A program made the position numbers and the translations under genes. The notes beneath the pieces are model-generated. The model ran no database searches. It saw only the letters and a program-made list of their open reading frames with translations, and was not told the origin of the DNA. Positions 8,328 to 16,498 of a DNA stretch of 64,000 nt are shown piece after piece; the stretch's first letter is position 1, and every line of letters starts with the position of its first letter. The DNA is from M3007 sp046160625. GTDB lineage: Bacteria; Bacteroidota; Bacteroidia; Chitinophagales; Saprospiraceae. The stretch lies in NCBI GenBank assembly GCA_046160625.1, contig JBJXGZ010000032.1, positions 1 through 64,000 on the forward strand, read 5' to 3'.

Positions 8328-8897
8328 ATGAGAAGCAAATTTGTTATTCTGTTCTTTTTCGCACTTTCATTTGCCTACGGACAAGGGAACTATCGAGCAT
8401 CCAATTTTTCTTTGGCAATCAAAGGAACCTCTAACCTCCACGATTGGCAGTCCACTGCCAAGGAAGTCCGCATAAGCGGTTCGGCAACTGTCACTGCGGG
8501 TGTCCTGAAGTCCATCCAGTCACTCAGTGTGGAAATCCCGGTGAAGACCATCAAAAGCACCAAAGGCTCCATCATGGACAACAAAACCTATGATGCGCTC
8601 AAAGCCAATAGCCACCCAAACATCCAGTACAAATTGGAAAGAGTGACGGGTCTGAATAGCCGTGCGGGCAGTTACGACATCAATGCCACGGGCAATTTGA
8701 GCATTGCGGGTGTCACCAATAAAATTGATATGTATGTGCTGGGGAAAGTTGGGAGCGACGGCAGTATCACCTTCAGCGGCTCCAAAAAACTGAAAATGAC
8801 CGACTACAAAATCAAGCCTCCTACCGCCTTGATGGGCACTATGACCACTGGCGACGAGATTGAAATAGTCTTTCAAGTGACTTTGAATCAATTCTAA
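8328..8897 (+). CDS. YceI family periplasmic protein
   Basis: A 189-residue secreted lipocalin-like beta-barrel protein: signal peptide (residues 1-18, ending SFAYG), then the YceI fold with SLAIKGTSNLHDWQS, the SIKGS-like stretch KTIKSTKGSIMDNKTYDALKA, and NIQYKLERVT. YceI proteins bind long-chain isoprenoid or fatty molecules in characterised cases; a specific ligand cannot be read here. It sits 30 bp upstream of a porin-like gene, and a second YceI-like gene follows the porin, suggesting a co-regulated trio. Confidence 0.85.
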   Translation: MRSKFVILFFFALSFAYGQGNYRASNFSLAIKGTSNLHDWQSTAKEVRISGSATVTAGVLKSIQSLSVEIPVKTIKSTKGSIMDNKTYDALKANSHPNIQYKLERVTGLNSRAGSYDINATGNLSIAGVTNKIDMYVLGKVGSDGSITFSGSKKLKMTDYKIKPPTALMGTMTTGDEIEIVFQVTLNQF

Positions 8898-8927
8898 AAC
8901 AATTCATCAACTTAAATCTTCTCTAGT

Positions 8928-10379
8928 ATGAAAAGCAACCTACTTCTTGCTGCACTCGCGCTCTTTTTCTGCGCAAACCTGGCATTCGCTCAACAACCAA
9001 GCATCCAGTATTTCCGCCCTTGGGATCAAGAGGGTATCAATCAATTTGAGCCATCCAAAAAAGCCGAACAACCGGAATACACCGGGTTTAAAATTAGGAT
9101 TGGCGGTGCATTTACGCAGACGTTCCAATCCATTACACACGAAAATAGCCCTAACACCATCAGCCCTACCAATAAGAATATTCTTTATGGTGTGGTTAAA
9201 ACGGAGGATTCCACCTCCGCCACCTTGACAGGTTTCAACTTGGCTATGGCAAACCTGAATTTAGACTTTCAGATCTCTGATGGTATCCGCGTTGGCCTTG
9301 AAAACTACATGTCTTCACGTCACCACTCTGAATTTTGGGTGAAAGGCGGGTATATTCAAATTGACAAACTGCCGATGTTTGGCAATCCAAAATGGTTCAA
9401 TAACTATCTCCGCGTGAAAATCGGTCACTTCCAGCCCAACTACGGTGACATGCAATTCCGTCGTCAGGATGGTGGCAACGCCATGTTCAATCCATTTGTT
9501 GAAAACTATATACTGGATGCGTTCACAACTGAGATTGGTGGTGAGGTGTATGTTTTCCCGGCAGAAGGCTTCATGGCAATGGTTGGTATGAACTCCGGTT
9601 TTATCAATGGTAACGTAGAAAATTATCCAGAAGGCAACAATAACTTCGGCGTTGTTCCCACCAAAAAAAGTCCTTCTATCACGGCTAAATTGGCTTACGA
9701 TAATACATTTGACGATCTCCGTATCCGACTTTCTGCTTCGTTCTACAACAACAGCAACTCTGCACGTAATACGCTGTATGCAGGTGACCGCACGGGTTCA
9801 CAGTATTTCCTGGCTATGGAACCAGCCATTCAGGCAAATGGCTCTAATACATCAATGTCAGCCCAATTTTCTTCCGGCAGATTTAACCCAAATCTGGCTA
9901 ACCGTGTGCAATCTATCATGATTAACCCATTTGTGAAATACAAAGGCCTGGAGATTTTCGGCGCCTATGAAATCGTAAATGGTAGTGTATTTGGGGATAC
10001 ACTGAATGCAACGAGACCTACCTGGGAAAAGCGCAATTTCAATCAGATATCTATTGAAGGTGTTTATCGCTTCTTGTCACGTGAGCAAGTGTTTGTCGGT
10101 GTTCGTTACAACACCATGACTGGGGAGCCACAAGGCCTTAAGTACGCTGATCTTCCCTTGCTTGCTAACGGAAGCCAAAATCCTTTGGACGACGACAAGG
10201 TAGGACAAGCCGAGGTGAGCATTGATCGTCTTGCGATTGCTGCTGGTTGGTTCCCAACTAAAAACATGTTGCTTAAAGGAGAATATGTGATTCAAAACTT
10301 CAAAGATTTCCCGAAAGCGGACTACCGCGATGCAGGCAAATTCAGCGGGTTTATGATTCAGGCAGTTATCGGGTTCTAA
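8928..10379 (+). CDS. outer-membrane beta-barrel porin-like protein
   Basis: A 483-residue protein with a signal peptide (about 1-22, ending NLAFAQ) followed by alternating hydrophobic/polar strands throughout, e.g. YTGFKIRIGGAFTQTFQS, and an aromatic-ended last strand (GKFSGFMIQAVIGF), the usual C-terminal signature of outer-membrane barrels. The family is annotated in relatives only as porin or hypothetical; the substrate is unknown. It lies between two YceI-type genes in the same orientation with a short upstream gap. Confidence 0.75.
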   Translation: MKSNLLLAALALFFCANLAFAQQPSIQYFRPWDQEGINQFEPSKKAEQPEYTGFKIRIGGAFTQTFQSITHENSPNTISPTNKNILYGVVKTEDSTSATLTGFNLAMANLNLDFQISDGIRVGLENYMSSRHHSEFWVKGGYIQIDKLPMFGNPKWFNNYLRVKIGHFQPNYGDMQFRRQDGGNAMFNPFVENYILDAFTTEIGGEVYVFPAEGFMAMVGMNSGFINGNVENYPEGNNNFGVVPTKKSPSITAKLAYDNTFDDLRIRLSASFYNNSNSARNTLYAGDRTGSQYFLAMEPAIQANGSNTSMSAQFSSGRFNPNLANRVQSIMINPFVKYKGLEIFGAYEIVNGSVFGDTLNATRPTWEKRNFNQISIEGVYRFLSREQVFVGVRYNTMTGEPQGLKYADLPLLANGSQNPLDDDKVGQAEVSIDRLAIAAGWFPTKNMLLKGEYVIQNFKDFPKADYRDAGKFSGFMIQAVIGF

Positions 10380-10398
10380 ATCCTCTTTTATACATCCT

Positions 10399-10437
10399 AA
10401 ATACCCCACTGCCTTAAAAAGTAGTGGGGTATTTTCC
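10399..10437 (+). terminator. rho-independent terminator after the porin
   Basis: Perfect 12-bp arms AAATACCCCACT / AGTGGGGTATTT around a 12-nt loop, ending in TTTT, directly after the porin stop. Confidence 0.75.
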
Positions 10438-10459
10438 CAACTTTCCTAAAACCTGAATC

Positions 10460-11098
10460 ATGGTTTCCTGTAAAAACACCTGGCTTGGGTCTGCACTTGT
10501 TTTGTTGGGCATCTTTTTCCTAATGGGAAGCAGTACTGACCACATGACCATTGACAAAAGGCGGTATCAAATAGAGGACGGGAGTAGGTTGTACCTGAAA
10601 GGAACCTCGAATGTGAACTCCTTTACCTGCGATTGCGAGGATCAATATGCAGGCCAGGTGCTGGAAGTAGAGCGTAAAGGAGGCCACGCCCGCTTTCGCA
10701 ATGTTGATTTGCTGATAAAATCAAAGAATTTTGATTGCCACAACCGAAAGATTGACAATGATATGCAGAAGGCGCTCAAGACGAGCCAATTCCCATATAT
10801 CAAAATCTCCTTAGTGGACACCTGGCAGGATCCCAAATGTCTGGAAGGCGAATGCAAGGATTGGTTTGATGTGCAGGCGAATGTCAATATCACCATCACC
10901 AATGTTACCAAAGTACAATCAATTCCCGCCAAGGCCAGGGTGCTCGGTCCGAATCGCTTTCAACTGCGCGGGCAAAATGCACTTCAAATGAGCGCATTTG
11001 GAATTGACCCGCCAGAGGCCATGTTGGGAATGATCAAAGTGAACGATTGGATCACCTTTCATTTCGACCTGATTATTCTCGTAGATGAGGTTCAATGA
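10460..11098 (+). CDS. YceI-like secreted protein
   Basis: A 212-residue protein with an N-terminal signal/anchor (10-27) and a YceI-type core: RLYLKGTSNVNSFTCDCEDQY, then VDLLIKSKNFDCHNRKIDNDMQKALKTSQFPYIKISL, and the C-terminal GIDPPEAMLGMIKVNDWITFHFDL. Three cysteine positions near 53-55 and 98 are unusual for YceI and could form a disulfide. It follows the porin and its terminator by 80 bp and probably works with the porin and the first YceI protein on a lipophilic molecule; that is inference. Confidence 0.75.
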   Translation: MVSCKNTWLGSALVLLGIFFLMGSSTDHMTIDKRRYQIEDGSRLYLKGTSNVNSFTCDCEDQYAGQVLEVERKGGHARFRNVDLLIKSKNFDCHNRKIDNDMQKALKTSQFPYIKISLVDTWQDPKCLEGECKDWFDVQANVNITITNVTKVQSIPAKARVLGPNRFQLRGQNALQMSAFGIDPPEAMLGMIKVNDWITFHFDLIILVDEVQ

Positions 11099-11141
11099 GC
11101 CATTGCGTCCAATTTTTTTACAAAAAAATAAAGGTTTGACT

Positions 11142-11549
11142 ATGAAAAAGTTTCTAATCAAAGGCATCATTGCAGGTGCTGTTTTATTGGGGTTTAGTTA
11201 CGCAGCCCTTTACCTTGTAGTTGCCTTGTTCCCCGCGCTTGCGGAGCAGTACTACGATCCGATTTTCAGTTTCGAGGGGGACAAAGCGACTTTGTATTTC
11301 TTACACCCTTTTATCCTCAGTTTTGCGCTGGCCTGGTTTTGGCGGCGTTTCAAGACCTTGTTTCACGGCCCATTTTGGTGGCGCGGTATAGAGATGGGGC
11401 TTGTTTATGGCCTGATAGCTACCCTCCCTGCCATGTGGATTACGTTTAGTTCATTTGCAGTCTCTTTGGGTCTGGTAGTCTCGTGGCTGCTTTACGGCGT
11501 ATTTCAGGCAATAGTAGTTGGAATTATTTTTGCCAAGGTCAGTCCATGA
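11142..11549 (+). CDS. hypothetical membrane protein
   Basis: A 135-residue, four-segment membrane protein starting MKKFLIKGIIAG, with hydrophobic stretches at about 8-30, 48-68, 82-102 and 108-130. The middle contains FLHPFILSFALAWFWRRFK. The frame extends back to 11085, overlapping the YceI stop, but MKKFLIKG with its lysine-rich start at 11142 is the natural one. No function recognised. Confidence 0.65.
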   Translation: MKKFLIKGIIAGAVLLGFSYAALYLVVALFPALAEQYYDPIFSFEGDKATLYFLHPFILSFALAWFWRRFKTLFHGPFWWRGIEMGLVYGLIATLPAMWITFSSFAVSLGLVVSWLLYGVFQAIVVGIIFAKVSP

Positions 11550-11592
11550 GTATCGGATGAAAATTTATTAAAGCTGTTTTAGGTACCTAAGC

Positions 11593-11677
11593 AAAAATAA
11601 ACCGCAGAGGCACGGAGACGCAAAGGGGCGATATTCAAGTCCTTTGCGGCTCTGTGCCTCTGCGGTTTATTTTTTTC
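11593..11677. repeat. dispersed inverted repeat (CCGCAGAGG family), copy 2
   Basis: Arms AATAAACCGCAGAGGCAC and GTGCCTCTGCGGTTTATT enclose a second pair, GCAAAGG / CCTTTGC. A poly-T follows on the plus strand, so the element can terminate transcription. Confidence 0.75.
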
Positions 11678-11826
11678 GGCACTCAGAAGGAATTGTTAAC
11701 CTTTTCAGCCCAACTCTTCAAATAACGCAATCACCATACCTTCGCCAGCGTTTAATCCTTATTCATCTGCACGGGCTTCCTTATCCCATGCCACACCATC
11801 ATCCATCAACCATTATTTTGCAAAAA

Positions 11827-13890
11827 ATGCTACGTAAACTAATCCTTACTCTTCCGCTGTTATTACTCGTTCTAGCCGTTTCGGCTCAAGGCTCTGGTTC
11901 CTCCAAAAGCAAATCAAAGGACCGGTTTCGGGAAAAGGACGATCGCCGATTCCCTGTTCGTTTGGAAAACACCAAAGAACTCAACCTGCCCGGCACTGAT
12001 TACGCTCCCATTTTTTACGACAACGGCATACTGTTCGTATCGGCACGTGGCAAAAAAGCCCCCCGAAGCGAACGCACAGGAGAACCTTACGAAGCGCATT
12101 ATCTTTCCACATTCGACCGCTTAGGCGCTCTGGTCGGACCGGCAAGATTCGAATTTAACGCAAGCAAAAAATCAGATTTCCACGAAGGTCCTGCGACTTT
12201 CACCCGCGATTTTAAAACCGCTTTTGTAACACGGAATAACAACGACAATGGCGTGCTTCGCGGCGGAAAAGGCGGAAAAGCATCTATGAAAATCTATCAA
12301 ATGGAGTACGGTTTCCCCGATTGGACACCCCCCATTGATCTGCCTTTCAACAGTGACGATTACTCCTGTATGCACCCCAGTCTCAGCCCCGACGAGAAGT
12401 GGCTTTTCTTTTCTTCCGACATGCCCGGTGGTGAAGGCGGCTTCGACTTGTATGCGGTGGAGCATTTGGGCGAAGGTAGTTGGGGCGAACCCATCAACCT
12501 CGGACCCGGCATTAATACGCCAAAGCAGGAATTGTTCCCCTTTATGAGTTTCTTCGGCTCACTGTTTTTCTCCTCCAATGGCCGGTCGAACACGATGGGA
12601 AACATGGATATTTACTTTGTAAACGACCCGTTAAAACGCACCGAAGAAAAAGAAGTGGTCAATCTCGGACAACCATTCAACTCGCCCGAAAACGATTTCA
12701 GTTTTATAACCGACCCTGATGGACACAGCGGTTTTTTTGCCAGCGAGCGCAAAGACGAGACTTATGGTAAATCTGACATTTTTCGGTTTTTTGCCCCAAG
12801 CGGATTGGGAGGTACTGGCAAGCCCGAGGTGAACCGGGCGCAAATTAATGTGATTGACGAAAAAACAGGATTGCCACTTCAAGGGGCAGAAATTCGCATT
12901 TTCCAGCCTACAGACGACGGGTTCATCGCTGGCAACAATGACTTTTACGAATTCGACTATTTCTCATCGCCCGACAAACCTGAAGTATTCACCTTCCAAC
13001 TGGTGCGCAAGGACGCTAAAGACATGGGCAAGCCGGATCTCTTCTCCAATGCTGTAGGAGCGGCCCAGACGGAATTTACCCGCTACCGTAATTACCTCGT
13101 GATGGTAAGTGCCAAGGGCTACACTTCCCGCGATCGCTTTTTGGTGGTTGACACCGATGAGGAACTGAATTTGAATTTCAAGATGAAAGAAACTCCACCG
13201 TGCTTACGTTCCGGTGGAATAGTGCTTACCACAGAATTCAACACGCGCATTGCCAATGCCAGTGTCCGCTTCGAGCACCGTGCAACAGGGACTATAGAAA
13301 ACGCTCGAACTACGCGCAATGGCGAGTTCGACATTTGCCTGCCCCGGGATGGTGAATGGACTGCGAAGGTGGAAAAAGGCGGGTTTCGCAGCGAGACGTT
13401 CCGATTGACCGCAGGCAGGGGAGCAGCAGCCTACGAAGAAGTGCGCTTAAAACCGTTGGAGGAAGGTGTGACCATTGCCGAAGCCATGCCGCTTGCCAGT
13501 GGTTTGATGGAAGGTTCGGTGTTTATTTTGGACAAGATATTTTATGAGTATAACAAAGCTACCCTCAATCAAGGTGCGGTACGCCATTTGGACAATATGA
13601 TCGAATGGATGAATACCTACCCGGATATGGAAATTGACCTGGTGGCTCATACGGATGTGCGCGGGGAAGCGCGTTTAAACCAAATCTTGACGGATTCACG
13701 TGCCCAAAACGCCAAAATTTACCTCGTAGCAAAAGGTATTAACGAAAGCCGTATCAATGCTTTTGGAAAAGGCGAAACTGAGCTCCGCAACCATTGCAAT
13801 GAAAGTGCTGAATGTTCTGATGAGGAACACCAGCAAAACAATCGCCTTGAAATCAAGATTCGCAAGTTGGGAGGAGCGAAAAGGCCTTGA
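11827..13890 (+). CDS. OmpA family protein with PD40 repeats
   Basis: A 687-residue envelope protein. Start taken at the ATG at 11827 because it opens a clear signal peptide (MLRKLILTLPLLLLVLAVSAQ); the longer frame runs into the upstream palindrome. Domains in order: PD40/WD40-like beta-propeller blades (about 60-310; e.g. HPSLSPDEKWLFFSSDMPGG, FMSFFGSLFFSSNGR), one or two carboxypeptidase-regulatory-like domains (about 320-520), and a C-terminal OmpA peptidoglycan-binding domain (about 560-685; HTDVRGEARLNQILTDSRA). Such proteins anchor the outer membrane to the cell wall; in T9SS bacteria, PorE-type relatives serve the secretion machine. Confidence 0.87.
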   Translation: MLRKLILTLPLLLLVLAVSAQGSGSSKSKSKDRFREKDDRRFPVRLENTKELNLPGTDYAPIFYDNGILFVSARGKKAPRSERTGEPYEAHYLSTFDRLGALVGPARFEFNASKKSDFHEGPATFTRDFKTAFVTRNNNDNGVLRGGKGGKASMKIYQMEYGFPDWTPPIDLPFNSDDYSCMHPSLSPDEKWLFFSSDMPGGEGGFDLYAVEHLGEGSWGEPINLGPGINTPKQELFPFMSFFGSLFFSSNGRSNTMGNMDIYFVNDPLKRTEEKEVVNLGQPFNSPENDFSFITDPDGHSGFFASERKDETYGKSDIFRFFAPSGLGGTGKPEVNRAQINVIDEKTGLPLQGAEIRIFQPTDDGFIAGNNDFYEFDYFSSPDKPEVFTFQLVRKDAKDMGKPDLFSNAVGAAQTEFTRYRNYLVMVSAKGYTSRDRFLVVDTDEELNLNFKMKETPPCLRSGGIVLTTEFNTRIANASVRFEHRATGTIENARTTRNGEFDICLPRDGEWTAKVEKGGFRSETFRLTAGRGAAAYEEVRLKPLEEGVTIAEAMPLASGLMEGSVFILDKIFYEYNKATLNQGAVRHLDNMIEWMNTYPDMEIDLVAHTDVRGEARLNQILTDSRAQNAKIYLVAKGINESRINAFGKGETELRNHCNESAECSDEEHQQNNRLEIKIRKLGGAKRP

Positions 13891-13893
13891 TCT

Positions 13894-13967
13894 AAAAGTA
13901 GCAAGTTAAAAGTGGCTAGTCGCCAATCCTCTGTTTGCCGTTTTGAAACTTTTAACTTGCTACTTTT
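13894..13967. repeat. 20-bp perfect inverted repeat
   Basis: Perfect arms AAAAGTAGCAAGTTAAAAGT (13894-13913) and complement (13948-13967) with a 34-nt loop. The right side continues with a second copy of the AACTTGCTACT word. It lies directly after the OmpA-family stop and may serve as its terminator. Confidence 0.75.
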
Positions 13968-14097
13968 AACTTGCTACTCCCCTTGATTGCCCCCTTTTGT
14001 CAAAAATTTGACACCCTTTTACCAATCCCGTCTTGAATCTCATGATGTGGTTATCTTCGCAGCTGCTATTACTAACAAAAACAGCCTGCGCCAAATC

Positions 14098-15240
14098 ATG
14101 CTATTCCGCCTGATACTTACCCTCTTTCTGGGTCTACCAATATCACTTACTGCTTTTTCAGGCGATCCTTTCGACAATTCCAGAGCTGACACCGATGGGC
14201 CACACGTTTTCTATCGTGGGAATAAAATCACGGTGAAATATGTGCTCCGCCGCGATTCCGGGGTGGTTGCTAAAACCCTCCAATACAACAATAAAACGGA
14301 TATTTCCCTAACCTGTCAGGTGCCTGAAACAGGCGACTCCTTTTCCTTTCTGCTCCACGAAGACCCACAAAAGGTTGAAGAGCCCACCCTCTACCCTACC
14401 CCGGCCCGTTTGCTCGCACTTTCTGACATAGAGGGTGATTTTCTTGCGCTAAAAACCATGCTTCTCGGTGCAAACGTGATTGACAAACACTTCAATTGGA
14501 CCTTTGACAGTGGCCATCTTGTGCTGCTCGGCGACTTTTTCGACCGTGGACTTCATGTGACGGAATGCCTCTGGCTTCTCTACAAACTTGAGGCAGAAGC
14601 AGAGGCTGCTGGCGGCAAAGTTCACTTCATACTTGGCAATCACGAAGTGCTCAATTTACAGGGAAACAGTTCCTATGTACGCCGAAAGTATCTGGAAAAT
14701 GCCGCGCTAATGGGCGAAGATTACAATCGTTGGTACGACGCAAGTTCTGAGCTTGGTCGTTGGCTGCGCACCAAAAATGCCATCGAAAAAATCGGCGACT
14801 ATGTTTTCTGTCACGGAGGAATCAGCCCGGAACTCGCCCGTACCCGCCTCGGCCTTACTGAAATCAACCGCATCAGCCGCCAGCATCTTGGCAAACCCAT
14901 TGAAGCCATTGTCAGTGAGGCCGCCAGAGCCATTTTCGATTTTAAAACAGGTATTTTCTGGTATCGCGGCGCGGCTAAAAACATCGCTTCCAAAGAAGAC
15001 ATCATCACGGTGTTGCAATTCGCAGGAGCAAAGCGTATGGTGATCGGACACACCCTCCAGCCCGACATCACAGCACTCTATGGTGGCCGTGTCATTTGTA
15101 TTGATCTCTACCATGAGGAAAACCTCCGACAAGGATTTATGAAAACTTTGTGGATGGAAGAAGGATTCTGTTACACGCTCAACAGCATTGGCGAAAAATC
15201 GTCGGTATTTAGTGTCGCTTTTCCGCGAAAAACAGAATAA
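14098..15240 (+). CDS. calcineurin-like metallophosphoesterase
   Basis: A 380-residue phosphoesterase. Motifs in order: ALSDIEGDFLAL (motif I), LVLLGDFFDRG (motif II), FILGNHEVLNL (motif III), FCHGGISPE and MVIGHTLQP (metal His), placing it near the Shewanella-like PPP phosphatases. In motif I the usual DxHG His is Glu (DIEG), which seems to mark this subfamily rather than a defect because all other metal ligands are present. A hydrophobic N-terminal segment (1-20) suggests export or anchoring. Start at 14098; the frame opens earlier without a better start. Confidence 0.82.
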   Translation: MLFRLILTLFLGLPISLTAFSGDPFDNSRADTDGPHVFYRGNKITVKYVLRRDSGVVAKTLQYNNKTDISLTCQVPETGDSFSFLLHEDPQKVEEPTLYPTPARLLALSDIEGDFLALKTMLLGANVIDKHFNWTFDSGHLVLLGDFFDRGLHVTECLWLLYKLEAEAEAAGGKVHFILGNHEVLNLQGNSSYVRRKYLENAALMGEDYNRWYDASSELGRWLRTKNAIEKIGDYVFCHGGISPELARTRLGLTEINRISRQHLGKPIEAIVSEAARAIFDFKTGIFWYRGAAKNIASKEDIITVLQFAGAKRMVIGHTLQPDITALYGGRVICIDLYHEENLRQGFMKTLWMEEGFCYTLNSIGEKSSVFSVAFPRKTE

Positions 15241-15247
15241 CAACTTT

Positions 15248-15403
15248 GATGTATGATGTATGATGTATGATGTATGATGTATAAACGCCCAATTGCTCGT
15301 AGTTCATGGTACATACACCATACATCATACACCATACATCATACATCATACATCATACATCATACATCATACATCATACATCATACATCATACATCATAC
15401 ATC
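15248..15403. repeat. paired heptamer tandem repeats in inverted orientation
   Basis: About five copies of TGATGTA (15248-15282) face about thirteen copies of the complementary TACATCA word (15311-15403) across a 28-nt spacer. The right array runs into the 3' end of the next minus-strand gene and encodes its last residues and stop. A 7-bp period shifts frame with each copy, so copy-number change would alter that C-terminus. Confidence 0.9.
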
Positions 15404-16409
15404 CAAGCAGCGCCAATTGATTCCTTGCACGCACCAGATTGTGTTCCGGCGAATTTATTTTGTAATACACATCACCTGCCAGCCAATCACTTAAGAAGCG
15501 CAAGGCTTGTTCCCCTATCATCCATACTGCGCCAAGCATCAGGTTATTCCGTTCAGTTTTGGTCAAAAAAGCGTCAGTTTCTTCCAGAAATCCCCGTTTG
15601 AGCGCGTCCAGTACATCCGTTCGGATTGTTGGCATTTTGATTGAATCTTCTGAACAATCGGGCGTGAAACTGCGTACCATATCGCCAAAATCGGACAACA
15701 GCGTACCTGGCATCACTGTGTCCAAGTCAATGACTGCCAGGGCCTTTCGCGTATTGAGGTCGAAAAGGACGTTCCCCGCTTTGGTGTCGTTGTGGGCTAC
15801 GCGCAGGGGCAATTCACCCGATTTTTTCAGCTGACTGATTTTATCAAAAACGGGTTTGGCAGCAAAAATGGCCTTGATCTCGGGTTGTGTTTTATTCACC
15901 CGGCCGACCGGGTCTTCCGCTAAAATTTTCAAAAAATATTCCCACCTGCGGTCAGTATCGTGAAAACCAGGAATGGTTTCAGCCAGGGTGTTTGCGGGAA
16001 AATCGCGCAATGCCCGAGCAAATGCGCCATACGCGCGAGCGGCCTCGTATGCGATTTGGGGATCTGCAATGCCCTCTGGGGCGAATGAATTATCAATAAA
16101 ATAGAAGGCCCGCCAATAATTTCCAGCCTCGTCTTTTTGCAAAAAAGCCCCGTCAAGCGCAGGCAAGGGCATCGCGATTTGGTACGGATAATTTTGACCT
16201 GCAAGATGCTGGCAGATGCGCAACGTGTTGTCCATTACATCCTCTGGCCGCTTGAACACATGGTGATTGAGTCGCTGCAGCAGCACCGTCTTTTGCTCAC
16301 CCGCGATTTCAAAATCAAGCCGGTAGCTGTCGTTGATGTTGCCGCTATTGATGGGTATTGCGGCAAGTAAGCGGTCAATGTGGAAGAATTGGCGGGCGGT
16401 GTGGGTCAT
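15381..16409 (-). CDS. phosphotransferase (APH family, N-acetylhexosamine-kinase-like)
   Basis: A 342-residue protein-kinase-fold small-molecule kinase. The Brenner motif HNDTKAGNVLF (catalytic Asp, Asn) and the metal motif VIDLDTVMPG are intact; the N-terminal SGNINDSYRLDF and VLLQRLNHHVFKRPEDVM stretch resembles N-acetylhexosamine 1-kinases and homoserine-kinase-like enzymes more than drug-resistance APHs, so a sugar substrate is likely (inference). The ATG at 16409 (MTHTARQFF) is chosen over an upstream one in the intergenic hairpin. The final residues MMYDV are encoded by the heptamer repeat, so the native C-terminus may have been altered. Confidence 0.8.
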   Translation of the reverse strand: MTHTARQFFHIDRLLAAIPINSGNINDSYRLDFEIAGEQKTVLLQRLNHHVFKRPEDVMDNTLRICQHLAGQNYPYQIAMPLPALDGAFLQKDEAGNYWRAFYFIDNSFAPEGIADPQIAYEAARAYGAFARALRDFPANTLAETIPGFHDTDRRWEYFLKILAEDPVGRVNKTQPEIKAIFAAKPVFDKISQLKKSGELPLRVAHNDTKAGNVLFDLNTRKALAVIDLDTVMPGTLLSDFGDMVRSFTPDCSEDSIKMPTIRTDVLDALKRGFLEETDAFLTKTERNNLMLGAVWMIGEQALRFLSDWLAGDVYYKINSPEHNLVRARNQLALLGCMMYDV

Positions 16410-16419
16410 GTTTGTAGTG

Positions 16420-16466
16420 AAAATGAGGTGACATCTCCGAGGCACGAGGAGGTGTCACCTCATTTT
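16420..16466. terminator. hairpin with GAGGTGACA/TGTCACCTC arms
   Basis: Arms of 19 bp (AAAATGAGGTGACATCTCC and its complement with one mismatch), 9-nt loop, with T-runs on both sides. It lies between the end of the TIR-CHAT gene and the next minus-strand gene. It shares its GTGACA core with the hairpin at the other end of the TIR-CHAT gene. Confidence 0.65.
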
Positions 16467-16498
16467 TAGATGCGCTGTCCTACTCCACCTGAAGCATA

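Noticed and set aside
14707..15243. 178-codon minus-strand frame
   Set aside because: Antisense to the metallophosphoesterase with its GNHE and GDFFDRG motifs.
15248..15403. CRISPR-like array
   Set aside because: Units are only 7 bp with no unique spacers; it is a simple tandem repeat.
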